Part shown: piece after piece, positions 55,685 through 64,000 of the stretch
How the letters are laid out: the number at the start of each line of letters is the position of its first letter
How positions within the stretch are numbered: the first letter of the stretch is position 1
Source of the DNA: Aldrovandia affinis
Lineage: Eukaryota > Chordata > Actinopteri > Notacanthiformes > Halosauridae
Reading direction: 5' to 3'
Length of the DNA: 64,000 nucleotides
Assembly: GCA_029706075.1 (NCBI GenBank)
Contig: JAINUG010000026.1
Span: forward strand, 6,404,674-6,468,673
Program-made: the position numbers and the translations under genes
Notes under the pieces: generated by a model
What the model was told of the DNA's origin: nothing
Database searches by the model: none
The model's input: the letters and a program-made list of their open reading frames with translations, nothing else

Positions 55685-57414
55685 TGTGTGTGTCGTGGGT
55701 ATGTTTGTCTCTCAGGAAAGATTTTGCTCCTAAAATTCGGAACTGAGTGAAGTAGCGTAAGGAGGAATGGTCTTGACTCTTTGGGTATATTACAGGATTT
55801 CTTGGTGTTTGTCTTGTACCCACTCTCCCAGTATTCGATCTGCTAGCGGTGGCTGGGTCCCACCAGAGGCCTGCAGTTGTGCTTGTATTCTGAGTTTAAA
55901 CATCTACATGTCTGCTGTTCTGATCCAGCAGCTCAAAATGAGTTGCTGGACGGGCAGCACTTTTTCTTAAGATAGGCTGCCATGCCCCCGCCCCCCCCGA
56001 ACGTGGAGGCTATGTCTTTCCCTGGGTGCCCCGGGCCTGCTGCCAGACATTTCCATTTTATTTGACTTTATCTGCATCATCGGGAGGGACACTGACTTCC
56101 TTGTCCAATGAGCCCTGGCTCTCTGATCCACTCTGTAGATCAGAGAGCAGTCAGTCAGGAAGGCATTTGTGTTTATGGGGGTTATCAAGAAAGACATGGG
56201 TGTACTAAATTAATCCTGCTTGTTTGCTATGTCGCCACATTGGGGGGATAATGACTGAGGGGTATGTTAAACCGTGGTCCTTTCAGCTGGCTTGCAGTTT
56301 GATGTTTTTGTAAAGCTTAAAGGGCACCTGAGGGGAATCTTCAAATAAAGGTAAGGTGTTGGGTCTAATTTAACCAGCATTTATAAATCACCAGTTTAAA
56401 AGCTGAGCACTGAGTGTGAGCTAGTTCTGTCCAGTGATTTCCCTCTGTTTCATTTTTAAATGTGCTCTCAATTGTCCCAGGGAGCTTGAAACTTCATGCT
56501 AAGCTGCTGGTAATATAAACATGTCAAAGTAACATAGTTGTGTGAATTGGTGATCTACTAGAATCTTCTGTTATCTTTTTCTTACCTGACAAATAAACTT
56601 AACACAGTTAAAAGCATCAATTTAATAAATAATGAGATCAATTAGATGGGTGTTGTTAAAAGGAAAGCTCTAATGTAGTGTAGTCTTGTGTAGTCTATTT
56701 GAAACTGAGGGGGAATTTGTCACTAATAGATTAACTTAAAAAAATTGCCAAATGCTTTGTTATTCTCTTATAATTATTAAATCTCTCACTTCCAACAAGA
56801 CTGGGAAATTCATGATCTGTAAAATCCCAATTTCAATATGAGGAAAGTATTAGCAAAAAAAATTAATTAACTTATTTAGGGACCAGTGTTCCATATGAGA
56901 TAGCCACTACCTCATTTTCAAGTTTAAAATGATTTGCCTAATCCTGTGTTTAATTTTCATTTTAACTGTATATCATGGAAGAAAGATTAAATCCAAGCAT
57001 TGAAATGTGTGTATATATATATGATTTGCGCTATGGAACTAATTCATGAATTTTGTAATTATACCATTTATTAACCAGGAAGTTTAAATCAGATCAAAAT
57101 ATTTTACAAGGGAGACCTTAGAGGCCGTAGAAACAATTGTACAATATTCTATCATTTTCATAATAAAAATAAATCAAAGGAAGGAAGAACTTTAATCTAT
57201 TCCTCACATTAATCTATTCCTCCTCAGTGACAGGATGTAGCGCATCAAGCACCTTTCAAAAAGTCTGAGAACCTCCTTCATGCTGCTCCTTGCTCCTGTA
57301 GCTCTTTCATCTCATTAAAACTGACAACTGAGTTCTGTGCATTAGGAGGTATATCCACAGAATTCTACTTCTAATTGTCTATGCAACAAATGCATCCAAT
57401 ACGATTGCGGCCTG
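55685..57414. other. Unassigned stretch
   Basis: No gene was seen. A short C-run and GC-rich patch lie at 55985-56045. A possible repeat relic (TTTATTAACCAGGAAGTTTA, GGGAGACC) lies at about 57060-57118 and resembles a teleost element ending TTATTTAACCAGG. Confidence 0.3.
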
Positions 57415-57687
57415 ACCTATTTTTTTATTTAGTTTTCTTATTTATTTATTTCTGAATATCTTTTTATCCCCAATTTTTTTTTTTCCTCCCCAATTTGGAT
57501 TGCCCAATTGTATTTGTAAGTATGTCCCATCACAGCAACATTCAATTCAGAAGAGCGCAGACATTTTCAAGAACACATGCATCCGACAGCCGCTTCCCAT
57601 CAGCTGAGTTGTGCATCTATTATGCTGGAAGACAGCACTACTCAAACAGCGATGAGAGGAGTTCCTCTTGCATCATGATGTGGGGTG
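57415..57687 (-). mobile_element. tRNA-SINE tail-family repeat, truncated at an LTR
   Basis: Contains TCCCCAATTTGGATTGCCCA and TTGTATTTGTAAG, the tail family also seen at 45300 and 61575 (CCAATTTGGATGCCCAATTG). The body has GAACACATGCATCCGACAGC and CAGCTGAGTTGTGCATC. The tRNA-like head is not visible, so the 57688 LTR may have displaced it. Confidence 0.5.
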
Positions 57688-58910
57688 TGTCGGGGAGGTG
57701 CATTTTAACCATCCTGCGCAGGCAGAGAGAGTGGGTCCATCTTTGGCGGGTTTATGGCTCTGTGAGTGAAGCCAGGGCACTTGGGTTGGTGAACCAGTGC
57801 CACATCCCACAACTTCAGGCTTATACCTACTGTTGAGCTGAATATAATGGAGAAAATAATTATGGCCTGCCAGATTAAAGTGAAGGTCAACATGGTATGA
57901 TTGGCCTCCTCACTTGGTAGGAATGCTCTTGGGTATATTATGCCTCCCCAAATATCAGCTCAAGTAACACCTCGGTATAAATTAAGCTGGCTTCACCACG
58001 CCCTAGTGATGTTTGATATCGCCATGATTCTCAACATGAGAGTAACATATCAAGGGCAACCTTGAAAAGATATCTTGTGGTAGTAAGCAACCCAAAACAA
58101 AAACATAAAAAGGGAGTCTGAACCTGGCTTGGGCTGGAACTCCCCCCAAATTGTAAATTATGGGCTAAGACGGGAGTCAACCAAGCCCCCCCCCCAACAC
58201 TTAAAGTCTGACCTGTTGGTGACATGATCTTAGATTTTGGTGGGAACTCTACAAGGCTCTGTCCTGTTTTCTCTCTTGGAAGATCTAGCGCCAGCCAACA
58301 CCTTGCCTGCGTGTGTTCTTGGAGAGAGACAAGCTTGGCTTGGTATCATTTTCTTCCATTTCATCTGTTTTGTTACATGTCAATTTTATGTTTAGAAGTT
58401 AGTATTTGTATTTGGAACTTACGTCTTTCGCGGCCAGATGAGAGCGGAGCTTGACGTGGTACGAGCAAGCTTGTGAAATGGTAGCGATAAATGTTCCATA
58501 TGTGAGGAGACAGAGCTAAACCCTACATATTTTCTATGTTCCGATTTAGTATTTGTTAAGGTAGTCGAACCTACGTCTGTAGATTGGACGTTGAATGTTT
58601 TGTCTAACTGTTGAAACTGAATAATCCAGCTGTTCATTTTAATTGAATTGTGAGTTTATTTTGATGAAGGTTGATCCACCGGTTTGCTCTGCCTATCAAC
58701 GAATTCAGAGATTTAATTGATAATTGGTATCCTGTGTAGCGATTATTATATTAAATCAAATAAATATATTTTACGTGTAGGATAAGTGAGGGGGTTTTAA
58801 CGCGTAATACCACTTGTGTTCAGTATTCAGAGTGCTGAACTTTAAACAAGGGCATTTCACTGTTAAGGCTACTGGATTCAGAGAATAGACTATTTTTATT
58901 CGAACTTCAG
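57688..58910 (+). mobile_element. TGTTGG-type LTR, copy 2
   Basis: It starts TGTCGGGGAGGTGCA and follows the 42421 LTR: ATCCTGCGCAGGCAGAGAG, GAGAAAATAATTATGG, CAAATATCAGCTCAAG, a GTATAAATT box near 57975, GATTTAGTATTTGTTAAGG, ATAATCCAGCTG and GGATAAGTGAGG. Its 3' end is degraded near 58905, so no CCAACA end or duplication is visible. About 150 bp (58385-58540) are extra relative to copy 1, with GTTAGTATTTGTA occurring twice. It has no hAT insert, so it shows the empty site of the 43006 insertion (GCCTATCAACGA at 58690). Confidence 0.72.
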
Positions 58911-58991
58911 CTGATTGGTGATGTTACGGCCAATCCCTCCCTCCATGGGCAACCTTACAGCCAATTATTCAATTTCAGACCATACCTATTT

Positions 58992-59136
58992 ATTTCTCCC
59001 AATTTGGAATGCAAAATCTTATTCCTAAACTGCGTCCACAGAAACCCCTGCTGTCAATCCTGGAGAGCGCAGGCCTGCTTAAAAAAGTCTGCGCCACTCC
59101 TTGAGAGGCCAAATTGGGGACAAAAAAATGAGAAAT
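58992..59136. repeat. Inverted-repeat element with CCCAATTTGG arms
   Basis: The left arm ATTTCTCCCAATTTGG (58992) and right arm CCAAATTGGGGACAAAAAAATG then AGAAAT (59109-59136) are imperfect inverted repeats around 90 bp of unpaired sequence. The arms resemble the tail of the tRNA-SINE family at 45300 and 61575, so it may be two tails in opposite orientation rather than a MITE. Confidence 0.45.
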
Positions 59137-60445
59137 TGTTTATAAAAAGCAAATGATCAAAGAAGAATGCTCTTTGTAATGTACTTTTGCTGTACAACAG
59201 GTTAAACACCTGAAAACACTTGATGTTAAAATAAACACAGCAACACTATTATATGGAACTTGACAGGTTTAAAGGCTTTATATTTCTAAACAGTAGTACC
59301 TGCAAGAATAACCCATTCATTCTAACGAGTCAAAATACTCGATTCCAGTTTTATTCAGTGTCTTTCTTTGGACCAGAATAATGTTTTTCTTGGCCAGCTA
59401 CCAAGTGTATCCTCCAGGGAGATGTTATTCCCATATAGCAGTCAGATACGCCCATTATATATAGCCGGTAACTTGTATTGGGCCTATTTTTTTATACATA
59501 TGATGTGCCAATTGAGTAAAATGAATGTTTGAAAAAAATTGCCTCAGGCATGTTCTGATTTTAGTCTAAGCAGAACATTTTTAATCAGCAGACCCATGGT
59601 GCTCTACAGATAGAGAAAGGATCCATTTCAAACTCATCCAAAAGGACTTCTTTCATGTGGCAAGATACCAGAGCTTCAGAATGCTGAGACTGGTGTTTGT
59701 AACCTCTTTTAAAGAGATGTTTTTGGATGAGGGAAATTTGTGGCAGCTCAGTCTTGGAAAGCTTGTTATGTGGTTTTAATTGGGCTCTGTGCTAGTTGAT
59801 TCCTCTGTAATGTGTTATAAATGCACTTGACCTTTCTCAGGGTATTTCTGTCTCCTTCCCTCACCAGATTGAAAAAAAAAAAAAAAAAAAAAAAAACTCT
59901 CAGCATTAGAAACAGCAAACTGACATTTCATTAAAGTCCCCTGAATAGTTTAATTCTCGTGATCTATTAATTGTGTGTCATTCTCGTGCACAGCCACTGC
60001 TATTTCTTTTTATTATTAAAAATAATAATAATAATTAGCCACTGCTATTTCTTCGTTGAACAGAACAAGGGCTGTTGATTTATCAAAGCCATAGCTGAGG
60101 ATATCATTAGAGACAATTAAATTCATGCCCTCAAGGTACATTTAATTAAATTTGTTTATTAACAGTTATTGTTATTATTAATACATTTTAAACATTCTCT
60201 TCAGTAGACATGTCTCATGCGCCCTTGCATCATTCTTCCTTTGACTTAGCAGCCAAAATTCTGGAACCATTCACAAGTAGGCCGATGTAGGCCAGGTGCT
60301 GTCCGAGAATCCTGTCACTATGGCGACCCCATTGTATGTGGAAAGTGATCAAATGACTGTGGCTGAGTCAGGTAGTTAATTTGATTGAAAGCATTAATGC
60401 CACAACAACCCTGAGGACACACACCCACGCACACAAACACACACA
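59137..60445. other. Unassigned stretch
   Basis: A run of 25 A lies at 59872-59896. A (TAA)n run lies near 60021-60036. No gene or paired termini were seen. Confidence 0.3.
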
Positions 60446-60611
60446 GGCCTGAAGTCAATCAGCATTTGCCCTAAATTTGATAAATAAATACTTACAAGTG
60501 TTATTCTTCATGGAGTTGATCATTTTAGTGGTTGCTGAACTCGACAAACTATTTGTAGGGCAAAATCTAGTTAAGTAATCTAAAAGTACAAATGTTGATT
60601 GAATCCAGTCC
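60446..60611. mobile_element. MITE with GGCCTGGATTC-type termini, copy 2
   Basis: Left end GGCCTGAAGTCAATCAGCAT and right end ATGTTGATTGAATCCAG resemble the 41485-41676 element in both termini and in length (about 166 bp). The interior has diverged. No ORF. Confidence 0.6.
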
Positions 60612-61574
60612 ATGCACAGACACTCACATGCTCAAACAGAGAACAGGTAGAGCAGGCCATTCCCACTATAAGTGCACTCACGTGTGCACACACACACACA
60701 CAGAGAAGCTCATTCCCACTGTCCAAGTCATCTCTCATGTGCCCACCTGCAGCTGGATGCTCTCTAAGTAATTAATCAGCAAGTAAACAAGTGAGTCACC
60801 CAGTGACGCAGTAGATAGATGGGAAAAGAAGTGCATACGGACAGGCCATTAAAAAGATGGATCGATGGAAATATGATTGGATAGAAATATAGACACACAG
60901 ATAAATGAAGTGATTTAAAAAAAACCTGTTTACAGGCCCTAAATTGTCATTTTAACGAAAATTAACATTGTTGCACTGTTCTTGTAAAACTCCAAACAAA
61001 TTTACTTTCTAGTACAGACCATTCTTTCTTACACAAAAAAACATTGATGGCAAAATGAAGCACTGATATAATGCCTTAACACTCCACAGAACTCCAAATA
61101 GCAAGGACCCACTCCTGTAACTGGTCCCATGCCACCTGGAGCTAATTCAGGGTGAAATGTCAAACCCCAAAAAGCTGTGCTCCTGGTATTTCTCCCAGTG
61201 TCATTCATTTCCATCATGCCATGCTCTACTATATTAAGTGGGGAGTGAGCCAGCCTAGTTTCAAGTATTTAAATATGGTATGCTGGACTGTAGATGCTAC
61301 TATAGCGGCAAAGTGGAACATTTAATAAAACTACTATGGTGCTTTGTCTTTTAGTGACGAAAGTAATCAAGCCTTTTTTTAAATTCCTTCTCAATATGTT
61401 TTATTCCTCTCAGTCACCACATTCATTACTCAATGCTAAGGACATCAGGAAATCAGGCCAGCGTGCAGCAAGCCCTAGGAAGTATGGCATGCTTTGGCCT
61501 TGGGTTAAAGCTGGAGAGGGAAAGTAATACAGCGTTACCTGTAAGAACACTGGATGCAGCTAATTTGGATTTAT
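60612..61574. other. Unassigned stretch
   Basis: A short (CA)n run lies near 60688. No gene or classified repeat was found. Confidence 0.3.
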
Positions 61575-62525
61575 TGATCTATTTTGTAATGCTTTTTCAC
61601 CTGATTTTGAAATGCTTTTTCACCCAATTTGGATGCCCAATTGTATTCTAAGCCATGCTTACTGCATCCTCCACTTTCAACAAGTGCTCTCTGTCAGGAA
61701 CGGAGTAGCAAAACCAGGTTGGACCCAAGAATGCAATAATGTTCTTTATTGCAAAGACAGGCAAAGTTCATACGGGAGCAATCAGGGCAATACAGGAATC
61801 CAAAGAGTGGTCGGGGACAGGCAAAGTTCGTTCCAGGCTTCAGGTGTGTCAGAGGCAGGCAAGACGTGGTCAATGGGCAGGCGGAGGTCGATAACAGGGA
61901 ATCAGTCCGGGGAACACAGAGAGGAGCAGGGCAGGAACCACGAGGAGTACGAACAGGTGGATCGGGAACAAGACTGAGACAGGACTGAACACGGAAGCAC
62001 GAACACACGGAAGCACGAACACGAGGAAACAAAACACGGGTAAACAAAGAGACCGCTGGAAAGTTGTGTAGGCATAAGCAAAGCACAAGACAATCTGGCA
62101 ACGAACATGGGAAAACGCACAGCTTATATACATTTATATATATACAAGACTGGAAACAGGTAAGTGAAAGTGAAAACACGGACCGGACAACCAGGAAAAC
62201 ATGGAATAAACTAAAACACCTAATTATGGGGAACACGAACACGAGACGTGACAGCTCTCCTCCAAAACTCATAATGTCAGCTACCCTTTCCTATCACAAT
62301 CCAGTACAAGTTAAGCTTGCACAGAGTAGTCGGAGGGCGACACAGCTTTTAACCAGCAGACCGTGGACACCCGATTGACCACCGGGGGTCGCTGGTGTGC
62401 GATGCGACAGAGACAACCCGGCCAACTGTATTCCTCCCTCCAAGGGCTGCTGACCACAGTCGGCACTGGCACGTCTGGATTCGATACCAGATCACGGAGC
62501 TCATCCATCCAACATTGTTTTAACA
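61575..62525 (-). mobile_element. tRNA-derived SINE split by a solo LTR
   Basis: On the minus strand the head lies at the right with GGTATCGAATCC (B-box-like, about 62477-62488), a CG-rich body (GGTCGCTGGTGTGCGATGCG on the plus strand) and, to the left of the LTR, the CCAATTTGGATGCCCAATTG tail region. The halves are joined by the exact duplication GCTCTC on either side of the LTR. Apart from the insertion, the element is recognisable but diverged. Confidence 0.6.
61692..62253 (-). mobile_element. Solo Gypsy-like LTR, minus orientation
   Basis: The 562-bp unit is bounded TGTCAGGAACGG ... GAGACGTGACA, with GCTCTC duplicated at 61686-61691 and 62254-62259. Read on the minus strand it has a TATATAAG box (62124-62131) and an AATAAA signal (61745-61750) about 50 bp from its 3' end, the classical U3-R-U5 order. 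No gag or pol adjoins it. The long minus-strand open frames are artefacts of its C/T-rich composition. Confidence 0.9.
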
Positions 62526-63640
62526 AGATGAGACACCCAGCAGCCCCAAGCAGAGGTAAGTCTTATAGCCTTAATCTGCCAATACATGACTTGACTATTG
62601 AGAGTGATTGGCACCTCACACACAGCCAATACCATATTTTCCCACCGAGTCAACCAAGTAGGTATAAAATCTACACAAATAAAATGTTAGTAAATGTGTC
62701 AGTGTGACAAGGATTCCCTAACTTTTAATCTCCACTTACATTCTAAATGTATCCCATACCGAGCTCTACTTATTAAGTCTGATTGGACAATTTCTGACAT
62801 AGAAAATGTTTAGTTGGTCACTATAACAATATTTGAGTCTCATTTGACTTGACAAAACAATCATCACTGAGCTATGTTTTAACTGAATTGGCATCACAAT
62901 TGCACAGTGTGTTTTATAGTAAAGGCATTTTCTATGCTGGTCGGGTCTAATTGGGTCTAGGGCTGACCAGTGACTAAGACTAAGCCCCAGACCCATATTG
63001 GCCAAGTGGCAGCATGATCCACCCAGTGCCTTGGTACAGGACCATTTAAGATAACACGGCACAAAAAAAAGGCGAGAAGATGAACAAATGGAATAGATCA
63101 TCAAACTTAGGGCCTGCACCGTATTTACTGAATTTAGGCTGAATTAATTCACTTTGAGTGGTATGACTACATCTGAAAACCATTAGCATGTCCTTTGGAG
63201 CCAGGAACTCAGTATCAATTCATTGAATTGTTTAATGTAACTATGCATAATTCAAAGCGATTAATTGAAAATGGCCCAATGTAGAAGGAGTGATGCATTA
63301 AGAAGGTACTTAAAATCAAAAGAAGATTTTCTTAATGGCTCTTCAGGCTAATACTAGCAAATTAATTCAGTGGGGAAGAACACCGTTATATGAAAGTAGT
63401 TTTTATTTTTAGGGGTTGTGTTATCTTGGAGAAGGGGCAGAAATGGTAAATTTCAGCTCATTCATGTAATTATTAAATAACAGAATTTACTTTCATGCCT
63501 TAATTTATAAATGCAACTGTTCATATGCCTCATACATGTTGATTGCATAGCAATCTGTAGCAGACCAGGTGAAATGCATTTAAACACTTATACATTTTTT
63601 GTTGCAAAACCACTATTATAACTACATATATATATGCATA
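62526..63640. other. Unassigned stretch
   Basis: No gene was supported. The 117-codon minus-strand frame at 62766-63119 has no domain and is unlikely to be coding. Confidence 0.3.
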
Positions 63641-64000
63641 TACACTACCGGTTTAGAACACCCCCATTTTCCAGTTTTTACTGAGATTTAAGCAGTTCAA
63701 GTCCAGTGAATAACCTGAAATGGTACAAAGGTAAGCGGTAAACTGCCAGAGGTTAAAAAATAAAGTTTAGGTTACCAAAAACGGAAAAATAATGTACATT
63801 TCAGAGTTATAAAAAAAAGCCCTTTTCAGGGAACAGGTAATGGGTTAACGTGGGTTAACAGTCACTCTGTGCAAGTCACTGACTCTGGATCCAGCAAAAG
63901 AGCCCCAGACCATCACGCTTCCTCCTCCATGTTTGACAGTTGGTGTCACACACTGAGGAACCATCCTTTCGTCTACTCGACGGCCTACAAAAACCTTTCA
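63641..64000. mobile_element. Tc1-like element, cut by the window edge
   Basis: It starts TACACTACCGGTTTAGAACA followed by CCCCCATTTTCCAGTTTTTA, the terminus of a teleost Tc1-like family, and continues with AGGTTACCAAAAACGG. Near 63850 it jumps to CCATGTTTGACAGTTGGTGT, which lies well inside the transposase region in this family, so an internal deletion is likely. The minus strand would be coding. The remainder is outside the window. Confidence 0.6.

Noticed and set aside
61694-62272. 192-codon minus-strand frame
   Set aside because: It coincides almost exactly with the solo LTR at 61692-62253. Its Leu/Ser/Phe/Cys/Pro-rich composition is that of translated C/T-rich sequence and shows no domain.
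62766-63119. 117-codon minus-strand frame as a host gene
   Set aside because: No domain, signal peptide or splice context supports it, and its residue mix is not distinctive.
1-64000. CRISPR array, operon, integron or phage structure
   Set aside because: No short regularly spaced repeats with unique spacers were seen, and the introns, SINEs and LTRs identify nuclear vertebrate DNA.

Overview
The window looks like gene-poor, repeat-dense nuclear DNA of a ray-finned (teleost) fish. Evidence for this is AT-rich non-coding sequence, microsatellites, GT-AG introns inside transposases, tRNA- and 5S-derived SINEs of types abundant in teleosts, and relics of Tc1/mariner, hAT, PIF/Harbinger, piggyBac, Ty3/Gypsy, an I/Nimb-type LINE and several solo LTRs. 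I could not place the species. I recognise no host protein-coding gene, rRNA or tRNA gene, CRISPR array or prokaryotic operon. Every protein-like frame I could assign belongs to a mobile element, and nearly all are broken.

Layout: 1-4.7 kb holds a BED-finger exon of a hAT-type gene at the left edge, hAT fragments, a solo LTR (1855-2451) and a Tc1/mariner-IS630 element on the minus strand (about 2590-4709). 4.7-9.4 kb is mostly unassigned. An LTR-like unit lies at 9380-10386. A Gypsy gag-pol relic with two MITEs nested in it covers about 11.1-13.2 kb. 13.2-20 kb is mostly unassigned, with a hAT-type element at 16552-17884. 20-25.3 kb holds SINEs, an LTR fragment and a Tc1 > hAT > SINE nest. 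28-34.3 kb carries a solo LTR, a PIF/Harbinger element, a Mutator-like fragment, and a solo LTR broken by a piggyBac element at TTAA. 37-41.7 kb has a Tc1 relic, a simple repeat and a MITE. 42.1-44.4 kb is a 5S-SINE > LTR > hAT nest. 44.4-48.9 kb holds Tc1 fragments, a SINE and an LTR fragment. 50.3-55.7 kb is a Tc1 > LINE > SINE nest. 57.4-64 kb has SINEs, another LTR copy, a SINE split by a solo LTR, and the start of a Tc1 element at the right edge.

The main result is a legible insertion stratigraphy. In most nests the broken outer element can be followed on both sides of the inner one, and target-site duplications (TSDs) of the expected type flank the inner element: TTAA for piggyBac, TA for the mariner-type MITE, 4-6 bp for LTRs, 5 or 8 bp for hAT, 12-14 bp for SINE and LINE. 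This gives relative ages within the window alone. I found no convincing undescribed functional system. The items most worth a second look are the nests, an LTR-like transcription unit at 9.4-10.4 kb, a perfect 17-bp hairpin at 48.1 kb, and unassigned stretches with a regulatory look.
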